DNA of 64,000 bases from assembly GCF_036898095.1 (NCBI RefSeq), contig NC_090751.1, forward strand, positions 46,233,534-46,297,533, in the 5' to 3' direction. The notes under the pieces were generated by a model that searched no databases, had not been told where the DNA came from, and worked only from the letters and a program-made list of their open reading frames with translations. Shown in pieces: positions 11,250-24,028 of this stretch. Source of the stretch: Palaemon carinicauda (taxonomy: Eukaryota > Arthropoda > Malacostraca > Decapoda > Palaemonidae). How positions within the stretch are numbered: position 1 is the stretch's first letter; every line of letters begins with the position of its first letter. The position numbers were made by a program, and so were the translations under genes.

Positions 11250-13033
11250 GGGTGGGGGGCTCACGTGCTGCACCACACGACCTCAGGCCTCTGGTCAGAG
11301 TCAGAAAAGTACCTCCACATAAATCTCCTAAAGATGAAGGCCGTCTTTCTGGCCCTTCAACAGTTCCAACAGTACCTGGCAAGTCACTCTGTGGTGGTGA
11401 TGAGCGACAACACCACAGTAGTGGCCTACATCAACAAGCAAGGAGGTACTCTTTTGCAGCAACTATCCCATCTAGCAGTAGAGATACTGAGATGGGCCGA
11501 AATCCACTCGATACCACTATCGGCACGCTTCATTCTGGGCAAAAGGAATGTGCTCGCCGATAACCTGAGCAGAGCATCTCGGATAGTGAGTACCGAGTGG
11601 TCTGTGGATCATCTAGTAGCCAACAAAGTCCTGACGTTGTGGGGTTCTCCAACTCTGGACCTCTTGGCAACGGCCCTGAACTTCAGGCTCCCGCTGTACT
11701 GTTGCCCAGTCCAAGACCCCAAGGCTCTCTGGCAAGATGCTCTCCAACAACGGTGGGACAACATCGACGTTTACGCCTTTCCCCCGTCCTGTCTGATGAG
11801 GAGGGTACTCAAGACCAGAACATCGGTCAATCTTTCAATGACCCTCACAGCTCCGCTATGGCATCACGCGGAATGGTTCCCGGACCTTCTGCAACTCCTA
11901 ACGGAGCCACCTAGAGAACTCCCTCCACGACACAATCTACTCAAACAACCACATGCCAACATCTTCCACAAAGCCGTAGGTTCACTACGGCTTCACGCCT
12001 GGAGTCTATCCAGCATCTCCTCTCTGAGAGAGGATTTTCGTAACGAGTTGCAATCAGGATGTCTGGACACCTGCGAAAAGTCTTCGGCAGCAGTCTACCA
12101 GGGAAAGTGGAAAGTATTCTGTAGTTGGTGTCGTGGAAGGGGTCTCTCTCCACTCGATGCCACTATTCCAACAATAGCGGAGTTCGTGTATTTACGTGAA
12201 GAAATGTGCCTTTCAGTCTCGGCAGTGAAAGGCTATCGCTCAGCCTTAAGTCTAGCCTTCAGGCTGAAAGGAATGGGCATTTCCTCATCGCTAGAGCTTT
12301 CTCTACTCATACGTAGCTATGAACTTGCCCTCAGTCGGAAGTGAGACCTCCCCCATGGAACGTGGTTCGAGTTCTCAGGTCTCTTAAGAGACCTCCCTAT
12401 GAACCATTACGCCAGGCATCAGATCACCACCTAACCTGGAAGATGGTATTCCTGCTAGGTTTGGCCTCGGCTAAGCGAGTCAGCGAACTTCATGGTCTTT
12501 CGTATGACATCGCCCGTTCAAGGGGATGGGGGGACGTAACGTTCAGCTTCGTCCCTGAGTTTATTGCCAAGACTCAGAATCCAGGAGTAGCGGACCCTCG
12601 ATTCGACTCCTTCCGGATTTCTAGTCTCCGTTCTGTAACAGATGACCCAGACCATCTCTTACTATGCCCAGTAAGGAGCTTGAGGCTTTATCTCAAAAGA
12701 ACTGCTGCAGCCCCTCCCCGTGTGCCAGCACTATTCGTCAGCACAGGAAGGAATAAGAGGAGGGTCACCAAGAACACCATCTCTGCATGGATTCGCAGGG
12801 TCATTGACCAGGCCCTGAATCCAGACCCTGCTCCGTCACGTCACCCCAGAGCACATGTCAGGGGCATAGCTACGTCCCTGGCCTTCAAAAGAAATTTTTC
12901 AGTGACGCAAGTTCTACAAGCTGGGGTGTGGAAACGTCAAACATTAACATCCCACTACCTGCAAGACGTGACCCACAGGAGACTCTATATGTTCACTATT
13001 GGTCATGTGGTGGCTGCACAACAGCTGGTTTAA
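11250..13033 (+). pseudogene. DIRS-A RNase H-YR, unit 3 (best RNase H-to-YR copy)
   Basis: A single frame stays open from H1 (about 11,220) to 12,342, about 374 codons. It covers the RNase H core, the whole linker (WG.P.LDLLAT, VYAFPP, APLWHHAEWF) and the YR N-terminal region (AAVYQGKWKVF, LSVSAVKGYRSAL). The catalytic half is open in another frame to the TAA at 13,031-13,033, with SAKRVSE, AHVRG (HxxR one residue short) and SHYLQDV. The two frames are separated at a CCCCC run near 12,351. The first RNase H aspartate is absent and the glutamate is replaced by lysine. No ATG opens the frame, so it reads in from H1. Confidence 0.85.
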
Positions 13034-13518
13034 AACTTCAAGCTCCTTATTGGACAAGTAGCAGAAGGTTGAGGGCATTGTTACCCAGTTTTAGACTGCA
13101 TGAATGAAAAGGTTTGACTGGCCCTTATTCTTTTCTTCATCATCCCCTCTCTTGGGGAATGCAGCATCCTGGGTTCTATGCATAGCTGACCTCAAACCAC
13201 TGCAGGTAAACCATGCTCCCTTGTGTTCCTATTATTAATATTAATTGTTACGTCCCCATACCCTGACGAGGTGGTATTGGGAAAGTCCTAGTGTACAAGT
13301 TTCCATCTAAAGAACTTCAGAACAACCTTCTAGGATGAGTCACACTTCTTCATACCTTCACACACAGCTTGCGTAGGCCATAGTCCTTGCATAGCAAGGT
13401 TCTAGCGATGTGCAGGGACTCCTTATTTCTTGGGTGCTTAAACACACAAATAACGAGCCCCCGGGCAAATCCAAAAGCCAGACTGGCTGGAACGTCCACC
13501 CTTCCTAATGGGTGAGTC

Positions 13519-13868
13519 ACCCCTATTAAATAGCGTGGTTTGTATTCCAGTTACGGAACAAATGCCAAATTCGTAGATAATTTGTATTTTTCCTAACTAT
13601 TCAAACCTTAGCTATTTAACCAAACTTGCCTGCCAGCCCTATCCCCCTTGAAGTCCTACCTTCAAGCAAAGTAGCTCAAGCACAGATGTGTTAGAGGGGG
13701 GGGATGGGTAGCAAGCTACCCTCCCCTACCCCGCTAACTAGCGGTGTGGGTAGTAAACCCTCGTTAAAAATTAATGGCTCGTCATTTCAGCTACGCTGAA
13801 AGTAATACCCCTATTGAATAGCTAAGGTTTGCATAGTTAGGAAAAATACAAATTATCTACGAATGTCA
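13519..13868 (+). repeat. DIRS-A ICR and right ITR, unit 3
   Basis: The ICR runs about 13,519-13,625 and the ITR about 13,790-13,868. The terminus reads ctacgaatgtca, two or three bases shorter than in units 1, 4 and 6, a variant shared with unit 5. Confidence 0.75.
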
Positions 13869-14459
13869 TATTTTTGACTGAATATCTCAAATACTCTAAA
13901 AATTATTTCAATCTCCGTACAAAAACATTCTCACACCTGTCTATCCAACCTCTCTTCTCAATTTAGCGTCTGTATTGTGAGGGAATTGCACTTGCTGTGA
14001 TTGGAGTTTTCAAGACTAATTGTGGGTGTTTTGGTAGTTTTGCTAACTATTCGATAATGTTTGATTCTTAGATACTGGTAGATATTCTTAAAATTGATAT
14101 GGAGGACATTCACTCACACAAAAGAAATTAGCCCATGGATTCCAGTGGTGGACTGGTTTCTAAAGAAAGGCATGTCGGCAGTTTGGTATGATTAGAGGGG
14201 TGATGATTATATTCTTGCTATATACAAAGTCCCTCGTATTGTTGAGGTAAAGTACCATCACTTCGGGGTAGGGTAGTGTGTGGATGTTCAGGAGTTAGCT
14301 CACTGGTGTCATTTTTGGAAAAATCCCATAAAAGCTAATTGAGTCTTTAATAAGGTCAGTCATAAAATTTACTATGTTACTAATTTTAATTTTTGTTCAT
14401 TCTTACAATCATTCTCCCTCTTAAAATAAGATTTGAAAGATAGTTTCCCCTTCCCCTAG

Positions 14460-15057
14460 ATGCCCTGGCAAGTCGCCACTCTTTGAAGAATCTCTACTTC
14501 TGTCGGTAAGGAAAATTTTTACTTTTCTTTGGCTGTATCTTCCCTTACTGTTGTTGACTTGAAGCACCTGCACCTCAAGTGTCCATCAAATGAAACCTTT
14601 CATTCCATCTTCCCTGGGATGCTAGGGGGATGAGAAATTCTGGCAGTATAAATGACAACTTGGTTTACTATTTTGAGACCTGTCAGGGAGATTGAAAGAA
14701 TAAAATTTAACTTGTTTAACTCGGAAGGACTAAGATAGAGGTTATATTACTTATGGTAACCCTTCCAAGGAAATATCAGGGTAAAAGCACACCTGTAGGG
14801 CCCAGAAAGTCATAGGGAGGAATGGTACATGAAGAAACACATAAGTATGTTTAATAATGGACTGTAAAAGGAGAAACTGATGTAGAAGTGTTGCTGGTAC
14901 TAGCCTCATTTGTAGAATTGGAGGCTAGATAGTGTTGAATGGTTGTGCTTAAAGCAAATTATAATATGAATATGAATTCAATGAATGAACCTATATTAAC
15001 CATTTTATCTTATTTCAGGGTGCTGGCATGTATGAATTGAAGGAAACTCAATACTGA
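14460..15057 (+). other. Two exon-like blocks in H1, unit 4
   Basis: Block B (14,460-14,505) sits between a pyrimidine-rich acceptor (cccttcccctag) and a strong donor (tcg/gtaagg). In the frame offset by one base it reads CPGKSPLFEESLLLS with no stop. Block A (15,019-15,057) follows after about 510 bases, behind ttatttcag, and reads GAGMYELKETQY-stop. B ends in phase 0 and A opens in phase 0, so they could be the last two coding exons of a host gene captured in the array. I do not recognise the protein. No upstream exon with a matching phase was found. Confidence 0.4.
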
Positions 15058-15853
15058 TGTCATCACAATGCCAAATATTTAAAGTTTAACTGTCAGTTAC
15101 TATGCAACTGCTGAGGTGACTAAATTTAACATGCTTAGATTTTGAAAAATTGGACAGAAGTGATAGGAAAATATTGCTGCTGGATAAAGGTGATGCATAT
15201 TTTGATTTTTTTCATATACCTAAAATTATATGGAAATTGATTTTGTTGCTCATTGAATTAGATTCAAACAAAAGTTAGATAATTATATATAGGTAATGAG
15301 TAAGCTTTTAAAGGGTTGATTTTCCAGGGAGTTAAAGTTTATCATTATTTCCAGGTCCTATATAATGTTGAAAATAGAATCTTAATGTTTTTATCCAGGA
15401 AATGTCTAAAATTTAATTATAATCAGTGTGATAAATATTTATTGACTTTCCTGGTAGCATATTTTCAAGTTAATTTGCATTAGTTAGCGCATATAATCAA
15501 AAGAACAGATGAAAGATTTGTAGCTACATTGATCATCTTGACTCGCAAGTCACAACCCTTGTTTTTAAAACAGCATATTAAAAAAGATACATTTTTCAAT
15601 GATTAAACTTATGAAACCTTGGATGGAAGATTATAATTTTTCCACCAAGCCTATCCACTCACCCTGGTTTCAGTGACAATAATTAAAAGCGGCAACTCCT
15701 TATTTCCTGTCCAATCTCTCTCCTTTTAGTTCATTGTTTATCTGTGGGGCTTTACTCAAGTTGTATCAATTTAATGACATTTCCTTAAGTGCAAAGTTCA
15801 TGAACTATAATAGATAAAAACCCTTGGCTTACATTTTTGTATATACAAAAAAT

Positions 15854-16037
15854 GGGTGGGGGGCCTCACGTGCTGCACCACACGACCTCAGGCCTCTGGT
15901 CAGAGTCAGAAAAGTACCTCCACATAAATCTCCTGAAGATGAAGGCCGTCTTTCTGGCCCTTCAACAGTTCCAACAGTACCTGGCAAGTCACTCTGTGGT
16001 GGTGATGAGCGACAACACCACAGTAGTGGCCTACATC
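15854..16037 (+). pseudogene. DIRS-A RNase H fragment, unit 4
   Basis: 184 bases of RNase H, ending at gcctacatc and joined directly to aggttcagattg of H2. An extra C after the G-run (gggggcctcac) shifts the first codons. The lysine at the catalytic glutamate position is present here too, with AAG reached through ctcctgaag. Confidence 0.8.
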
Positions 16038-16398
16038 AGGTTCAGATTGAAGATTGCTTGGTAACATTCTGCCAAGTTATGGTCACCATTTAAAAAATGT
16101 AACTGGCAAAGGTTTAGAGTGCAAGTCTTTAGTTCTCTCATAATTTTAGCACTGAAAAACACTAATACAGTTTGTAATGTATTAAAAAATGGCTTTTGGC
16201 AAAGGAAAAACCTACTGTCCAATTGCTGAGGTGTAGTGTGGTCCCCAAGTAGATTGGTGATAGGATTGTCTGTTCAAGCCTTTACCAGAAGAGTCCTTGG
16301 GGACTACACAGTACATTTGCTCCCAAAAATACACCAGGTTTATTGCATAATTCTTTGTTTTAATTAATCTGCATATTTTGACTTTTAAGATTTAATCT

Positions 16399-16608
16399 TG
16401 TGGTTGCCTATTGGAAACTTCCTTGGCTGCAATCTGCCAGACGGAAGTTGGAGTCCCGCTCAAACTTGATAGCTTCTCTACATCTGCAACCTCACCATTC
16501 TTGTGAGCTAAGATAGTCGAACCTATAGGTCTACCTGATGACTCAAAAGCATTGTCCTGCTAGTGAGGACACTGTCACTGTTCCTAGGCTCTGCCAGTCA
16601 TGTGTGGC
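16399..16608 (+). mobile_element. tRNA-derived SINE in H2, unit 4
   Basis: Same insertion as in unit 2, carried along by amplification of H2 rather than inserted separately. The flanks on both sides are identical between units. Confidence 0.6.
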
Positions 16609-18028
16609 CTTTAAGCATCAATTTATACTGTTACCTCAAGGTTTGCCCTTTAGGCTAATATTATTTGAAGGTCTTTGCAGTGATGTTTTAGCCCTTAATT
16701 GCACTGACTTTCTAGCTTTCAATTATACTTCTCTTCATGATTTGTTTCTTCCATCTTGCTGTCCAACCTCAAAATGTTTGCTTAATATTGCAAATTTGGA
16801 ATTTTTACCTAGTGTGCATGTGCACAATGTCCTCCCAAGACCTAGTGTTTGAACTAAAAGGCAAAAATTCTTTGATCTAATCCTAGTTTGAATGATTTGG
16901 AGAAATTGAGGTTTGTATTCCTTCAATTTTTTAATATCTATTCCATTACATTGATTTTTACTCGATGAGTAAGATACCATTACTGCAGATTTGTCTGGAG
17001 ACTCCTCCTGCTTGCTTGTTAGGATCTTGCTTCTTTGGTCACATTTAAGAAAAATGTTAGTCTCAAGTCAGTTTAGGTGTTTGTTTGCTGTTATTTCTGC
17101 CACATTACTACTCTTTTGGCTACTAAAGTCTTTTTACACAAGATTTTTCTGAATGGCCAATAGCAGCACCCCTTTTTTTCTCTTCTATATTGCCTCCATT
17201 CTCACTTCAGTTTTTCCATCTAGCCTCTCAACTACTTTACAATGGGGAAAATGCTAAAGTGCACCCTTATAGTTGAACCTCGATGCTGAACAGCTTCTCT
17301 GCCCATTTTTTCTAAGCCTAAAAAGTATTTACACTGTCAAGACTTTGTGTATTGTGGGGTTCTTTGAAGATTTCATTATACCCCTCTTACTCTTCCTTTG
17401 ATTTTTAAGCCTAAAAAAGAAAGGTACTCTTCTATTTTTTTTATTTTACCATGTAATGGTTGCTGATGACCTGGCTGATCTTGATACCTGGCCTGTTTCT
17501 TGAAACTTAAGTAATCCATTATAAATATCCTATGTACTAAGGTAGTGTTTTAGGAGGCAGGTATATAAAGTATATATGCCATGATAGTTATTACTTCTAC
17601 TAAATACACATTCCTCTCCAGGTCCTGGAGGAAGTGCGAGTTGTTAAGCCACAATATTGTCAACTTGCAACTTTTATGCCCATCAATAGGGCATTGGCAC
17701 GATCTCAAATAATATAGTTCACATTCAAATCACTTCAGATATAAAGTGTAGATGGGGCATCAAATCAAGTTAATTCCTACCATATATTAAGTTGATCTTG
17801 TCTCCATTTGTTTTTTGAAATCTTGTTCACCCATCGATTTAATTAGTCTGTCTTTATATTCTTTCCCCAATATAACTGGAATAGTATAAAAGATACAAAA
17901 GTTGGAGAAAAATTTCCATCTAATTGTTCAAATACTGAAGGTTTTAAGGGTTTTTGTAATGAAATAATGCATTTTTGTTTGAGTAAAAATGTATTGCCAC
18001 TTTTAGTACAAATTCTTTAGTAAACAGG

Positions 18029-19132
18029 CACAATGTACTCAAACAACCACATGCCAACATCTTCCACAAAGCCGGAGGTCACTTCGACTTCACGCCACGA
18101 GACTATCCAGCATCTCTCTGAGAGAGGATTTTTGCAACAAGTTGCTGTCAGGATGTCTGGACACCTGCGAAAGTCTTTTGCAGCAGTCTACCAGGCAAAG
18201 TGGAAAGTTTTCTGTGGTTGGTATCGTGGAAGGGGGTATCTCTCCACTCGATGCCACTATTCCAATAATAGCGGAGTTCCTCGTGTATTTACGTGAAGAA
18301 ATGCGCCTTTCAGTCTCGGCAGTGAAAGGCTATTGCTCTGCCTCAAGTCTAGCCTTCAGGCTGAAAGGAGTGGACATTTTTTCATTGCTAGAACTTTCTC
18401 TACTCATATGTAGTTAGGAACTTACAGCCCTCAGACAGAAGTGTGACCTCCCCATGGAACAGGGTGCGAGTACTCAGGTCTCTTAAGAGACCTCCCTATG
18501 AACCATTACGCCAGGCATCAGATCGCCACCTAACCTGGAAGACTGTATTCCTGCTAGCTTTGGTCTCGGCCAAGCGAGTCAGCGAACTTCATGGTTTCTC
18601 GTATGACATCGCCCATTCAAGGGGATGGGGGGACGTAACGTTCAGCATCGTCCCTGAGTTTATTGCCAAGACTCAGAATCCTGGAGCGGCGGATCCTCAA
18701 TTAGACTCCTTCCCGATTTTTAGTCTCCGTACTGTAACAGATGACCCTGACCATATCTTACTATGCCCAGTAAGGAGCTTGAGGCTGTACCTCAAAAGAA
18801 CAGCTGCAGCCCGTCCTCATGTGCCAGCACTATTCGTCAGCACAGGAAGGACTAAGAGGAGGGTCACCAAGAACACCTCTGCATGGATTCGTAGGGTCGT
18901 TGACCTGGCCTTGAATCCAGACCCTCGTCCGTCACGTCGCCCTAGAGCACATGTCAGGGGCATAGTTACGTCCCTGGCCTTCAAAAGAAATTTTTCAGTG
19001 ACGCAGTTTCTTCAAGCTGGGGTGTGGAAACTTCAAACAACATTCACATCCCACTACCTGCAAGACGTGACCCACAGGAGACTCGATACGTTCGCTATCG
19101 GCCCTGTGGTGGCTGCACAACAGCTGGTTTAA
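18029..19132 (+). pseudogene. DIRS-A tyrosine recombinase, unit 4
   Basis: The N-terminal region is split between two frames (18,033-18,296 and 18,142-18,417). The catalytic domain is open from about 18,443 to the TAA at 19,130-19,132. SAKRVSE and SHYLQDV are present, but HxxR is shortened to AHVRG, and one isoleucine codon is deleted at KNTSAW. VWKLQTT replaces the usual VWKRQTT. Confidence 0.85.
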
Positions 19133-19621
19133 AATCTCAAGCTCCTTAGTGGACAAGTAGCAGAAGGTTGAGGGCATTGTTACCTGGTTTTAGTCTGCAT
19201 AAATGAAAAGGTTTGACTGGCCCTTATTCTTTTCTTCATCATCCCCTCTCTTGGGGAAATCAGCATCCTGGGTTCTCTGCATAGCTGACCTCAAACCACT
19301 GCAGGTAAACCATGCTCCCTTGTGTTCCTAGTATTAAGATTAATACTGTTATGTCCCCATACCCTGACGAGGTGGTATTGGGAAAGGCCTAGTAGTCTAC
19401 AAGTGTCCATCTAAAGAACTTCAGAACAACTTCCTAGGACGAGTCACACTTCTTCATACCTTCACACACAGCTTGCGTAGGCCGCAGTCCTTGCGTAGCA
19501 AGGTTCTAGCGAGGTGCACGGACTCCTTATTTCTTGGGTGCGTACACTCTCAAATAACGAGCCCCCGGGCAAAACCAAAAGCCAGACTGACTAGGACGTC
19601 CACCCTTTCTAATGGGTGAGT

Positions 19622-19976
19622 CATCCCTATTAAATAGCGTGGTTTGTATTCCAGTCACGGAACAAATGGCAATTTCGTAGCTAATTTTTATTTTTCCTAA
19701 CTATACAAACCTTAGCTATTTGACCAAACTTGCCCGCCAGCCCTATCCCCCTTGAAGTCCTACCTTCAAGCAAAGTGAGCGCTCAAGCACAGGTGTGTGA
19801 GAGAGGGGGGAGTAACAAGCTACCCTCCCTTACCCCCGCTAACTAGCTGTGTGGGTAGTAAACCCTTGTTAAAAATTAATGGCTCGTCATTTCAGCTACG
19901 CCGAAAGTAATACCCCTATTAAATAGCTAAGGTTTGCATTGTTAGGAAAAATGCAAATTATCTACGAATTTGTCAT
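19622..19976 (+). repeat. DIRS-A ICR and right ITR, unit 4
   Basis: Same arrangement. The short hairpin ccgctaactagcgg seen in other units carries a mismatch here (agctg). Confidence 0.75.
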
Positions 19977-20570
19977 ATTTTTGACTCAATGTCTCAAATA
20001 CACTTAAAATTATTTCAATCTCCATACAAAAACATTCTCACACCTGTCTGTCCAACCTCTCTTCTCTTTTTAGTGTCTGTATTGAGAGGGAATTGCACTT
20101 GCTGTGATTGGAGTTTTCAAGACTAATTGCGGGTGCTTTGGTAGTTTAGCTAACTACTCGATAATGTTTGGTTCTTAAGAGATACTGGTAGATATTCTTA
20201 GAATTGATATGGAGGACATTCACTCGCACTCAAGAAATTAGCCCATGGATTCCAGTGGTTGGCTGGTTTCTAAAGAAAGGCATGTCGGCAGTTTGGTATG
20301 ATTAGAGGGGTGATGACTATATTCTTGCTATATACGAAGTCCCTCGTATTATTGAGGTAAAGTACCGTCACTTCGGGGTAGGGTAGTGTGTGGATGTTCA
20401 GGAGTTAGCTCACTTGTGTCATTGGTGGAAAAATCCCATGAAAGCTAATTGGGTCTTTAATAAGGTCAGTCAAAAAATTTTCTATGTTAACTAATTTTGA
20501 TTTTTGTTAATTCTTATAATCATTCTCCCTCTTAAAATAAGATTTGAAAGATAGTTTCCCCTTCCCCTAG

Positions 20571-21168
20571 ATGCCCTGGCAAGTCGCCACTCTTTGAAGA
20601 ATCTCTACTTCTGTCGGTAAGGAAAATGTTTACTTTTCTTTGGCTGTATCTTCCCTTACTGTTGTTGACTTGAAGCACCTGCAACTCAAGTATCCATCAT
20701 GTGAAACCTTTCATTCCATCTTCCTTGGGATGCTAGGGGGATGAGAAATTCTGGCAGTATATATGACAACATGGTTTACTATTTTGAGACCTGTCAGGGA
20801 GATTGAAAGAATAAAATTTAACTTGTTTAACTCGTAAGGAGTAAGATAGGTTATATTACTTATGGTAACCCTACCAAGGGAATATCAGGGTAAAAGCACA
20901 CCTTTAGGGCCCAGAAAGTCATAGGGAGCAATGGTACATGAAGAAACACATTAGGTATGTTTAATTATGGACTGTAAAAGGAGAAACTGATGTAGAAGTG
21001 TTGGTGGTACTAGCCTCATTTGTAGAATTGGAGGCTAGATAAATGTTGAATGGTTGTGCTTAAAGCAATTTGTAATGTGAATATGAATTTAATGAATGAA
21101 CCTATATTAACCATTTTATCTTATTTCATGGTGCTGGCATATATGAATTGAAGGAAAAACACTACTGA
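20571..21168 (+). other. Two exon-like blocks in H1, unit 5 (acceptor lost)
   Basis: Block B (20,571-20,616) is identical to unit 4. Block A (21,130-21,168) reads GAGIYELKEKHY-stop, but its acceptor AG is mutated (ttatttcat), so this copy could not splice in the same way. Confidence 0.35.
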
Positions 21169-22372
21169 TGTCGTCACAAAGCCAAATTTTTAAAGGATAA
21201 CGGTCAGTTACCATGCAGCTGCTGAGGTGATTAAATTTTATATGCTGAGATTTTGAAAAATTGGACAGTGATTGGAGAACATTGCTGCTGAATTAAGGTT
21301 ATGCATATTTTGATTTTTTTTTTCATATACCAAAAATTATATGGAAGTTGATTTTGTTGCTCATTGAATTATATTCAAACAAAAGTTAGATAATTATATA
21401 TAGGTAACCAAACTTAGGAGTAAGCTTTTGAAGGGTTGATTTTCCAGGGATTTGAAGTTTATCATTATTTCCAGGTCCTATATAATGTTGAAAATAGAAT
21501 CTTAATGTTTTTATCCAGGAAATGTCTAAAATTTAATTATAATCAGTGTGATAAATATTTATTGACTTTCCTGGTAGCATATTTTCAAGTTAATTTGTAT
21601 TAGTTAGCGCTTATAATCAAAAGAACAGATGAAAGATTTGTAGCTACATTGATCATCTTGACTCGCAAGTCACAACCCTTGTTTTTAAAACAGCATATTA
21701 AAAAAGATACATTTTTCAATGATTAAACTTATGAAACCTTTGATGGAAGATTATAATTTTTCCACCAACCCTATCCACTCACTCTGGTTTCAGTGACAAT
21801 AATTACAAGCTGCAACTCCCTATTTCCTGTCCAATCTCTCTACTTTTAGTTCATTGTGCATCTGTGGGGCTTTACTCAAGTTGTATAAATTTAATGACAT
21901 TTCCTTAAGTGCAAAGTTCATGAACTATAGATAAAAACCATTGGCTTACATTTTTTTATATACAATTATAGGTACTGTATAGATATGATAATAGGATTCA
22001 TTACTTTTCGCTAGGTTCAGATTGAATATTGCTTGGTAACATTCTGCTAAGTTATGGTCACCATTTAAAAAATTTAACTGGCAAAGGTTTAGAGTGCAAT
22101 TCTTTGGTTCTCTAATAATTTTAGCACTGAAAAACACAAATACAGTTTTTGATATATTATAAAATGGCTTTTGGCAAAGGAAAAACCTACATTTGCTGAG
22201 GTGTAGTGTTGTCCCCAAGAAGATTGGTGATAGGATTGCCTGTTCAAGCCTTTACCAGAAGAGTCCTTGGGGACTACACAGTACATTTGCCCCCAAAAAT
22301 ACACAAGGTTTATTGCATAATTCTTTAAGTTTTAATCAATTTGTAAATTTTGACTTTTTAAGATTTAAACTT

Positions 22373-22582
22373 GTGGTTGCCTATTGGAAACGTCCTTGGC
22401 TGCAATCTGCCAGACGGAAGTTGGAGTCCTGCTCAAACTTGATAGCTTCTCTACATCTGCAACCTCACCATTCTTGTGAGCTAAGATAGAGTGGAGCCTA
22501 TAGGTCTACCTAATGACTCATCAGCAGTGTCCTGCTAGTGAGGACACTGTCACTGTTCCTTGGCTCTGCCTTCCACATGTGG
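22373..22582 (+). mobile_element. tRNA-derived SINE in H2, unit 5
   Basis: Same SINE copy as in the other units. The box B region reads ttggagtcctgctc. Confidence 0.6.
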
Positions 22583-24028
22583 CCTTTAAGCATCAATTTT
22601 TACTGTTACCTCAAGGTTTGCTCTTTAGGCTAATATTATTTGAAGGTCTTTGCAGTGATGTTTTAGCCCTTAATTGCACTGACTTTCTAGCTTTCAATTA
22701 TACCTCTTTTCATGATTCTTCTTCCGTCTTGCTGTCCAACCTCAAAATGTTTGCTTACTATTGCAACTTTGGAATTTTTACCTAGTGTGCATGTGCACAA
22801 TATCCTCCCAGGACCTAGTGTTTGAACTAAAAGGCAAAAATTCTTGGATCTAATCCTAGTTTGAATGATTTGGAGAAATTGAGGGTTGTATTCCTTCAAT
22901 TTTTTAATGTCTATTCCATTACATTGATTTTTACTCAATGGGTAAGATGCCATTACAGCAGATTTGTCTGGAGATTCCTTCAGCTTGCTTATTAGGAACT
23001 TGTTTCTTTGGTTACATTTAAAAAAAAATTTAGTCAAGTCAGTTTAGGTGTTTCAGTGTGCTGTTATTTCTGCCACATGTCTACTCTTTTGGCCACTTAA
23101 GTCTTTCTACACTAGATGATTTTTCTGAATGGCCAATAGCAGCACCCATTTTTTTGTCTTCTCCATATTGCCTCCATTCTCATTAAAGTTTTTCCATCTA
23201 GCCTGACTACTACAACTTTACAATAGGGAAACTGCCAAAGTGCACCCTTATAGTTGAACCTCGATGCTGAACAGCTTCTCTGCCCATTTTTTCTGGGCCT
23301 TCTAAGTATCCACACTGTCAAGACTTTGATGTGTATTGTGGGGTTCTTTGAAGATTTCATTATACCCCTCTTACTCTTACTTTGATTTTTATTAAGCCTA
23401 AAAAGAATGGTACTCTCTTCCTATTTTTTTATTTTTTTATTTTACTAAGTAATGGTTTCTGATGACCTCTGATCTTGATACCTGGCCTATTGCTTGAAAT
23501 TTAGATAATCCATTATAAATATCCTATGTACTAAGGTAGTGTTTTAGGAGGCAGGTATATAAAGTATATATGCCATGATAGTATTACTACTACTAAATAC
23601 ACATTCCTCTCCAGATCCTGGAGGAAGTGCCAGTTGTTAAGCCACAATACAGTATTGTCAACTTGCAACTTTTATGCCCATCAATAGGGCATGGGCACCA
23701 TCTCAAATAATATAGTTCACATTCAAATCACTTCAGATATAAAGTGTAGATGGGGCATCAAATCAAGTTAATTCCTACCATATATTATTAAGTTGATCTT
23801 GTCTCCATTTGTTATTTGAAATTTTGTTCCCCCATCGATTTAATTAGTCTGGCTTTATATTCTTTCCCCAATATAACTGGAATAGTATAAAAGATACAAA
23901 AATTGGAGAAAATTTTCAACCTAATAGTTCAAATACTGTAGGTTTAAGGGTTATTGTAATGAAATAATGCATTTTTGTTTGAGTAAAAATGTATTGCCAC
24001 TTTTAGTACAAATTTTTTAGTAAACAGG

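Larger units (their letters stand above)
10051..13868 (+). repeat. Array unit 3 (H1 truncated, no H2)
   Basis: H1 here starts about 700-900 bases late, directly after the right terminus of unit 2's DIRS-A (tttggtttattattttgaga). RNase H continues uninterrupted into YR. Diagnostic H1 variants such as ggactataaaagg and gaggctaagcg are shared with unit 7 only, so units 3 and 7 derive from one ancestral truncated H1. Confidence 0.85.
13869..19976 (+). repeat. Array unit 4
   Basis: The unit has full H1, a shortened RNase H fragment (15,854-16,037), H2 (16,038-18,028) and DIRS-A YR to right terminus. The RNase H-to-H2 junction differs from units 2 and 6: H2 begins at the aggttcagattg block, so about 40 bases of H2 and about 45 bases of RNase H are absent. 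Confidence 0.85.

Noticed and set aside
11197..11382. Minus-strand open frames opposite the RNase H fragments (also near 1273, 5825 and 27,902)
   Set aside because: They are antisense shadows of the RNase H coding sequence, repeated wherever that fragment occurs.
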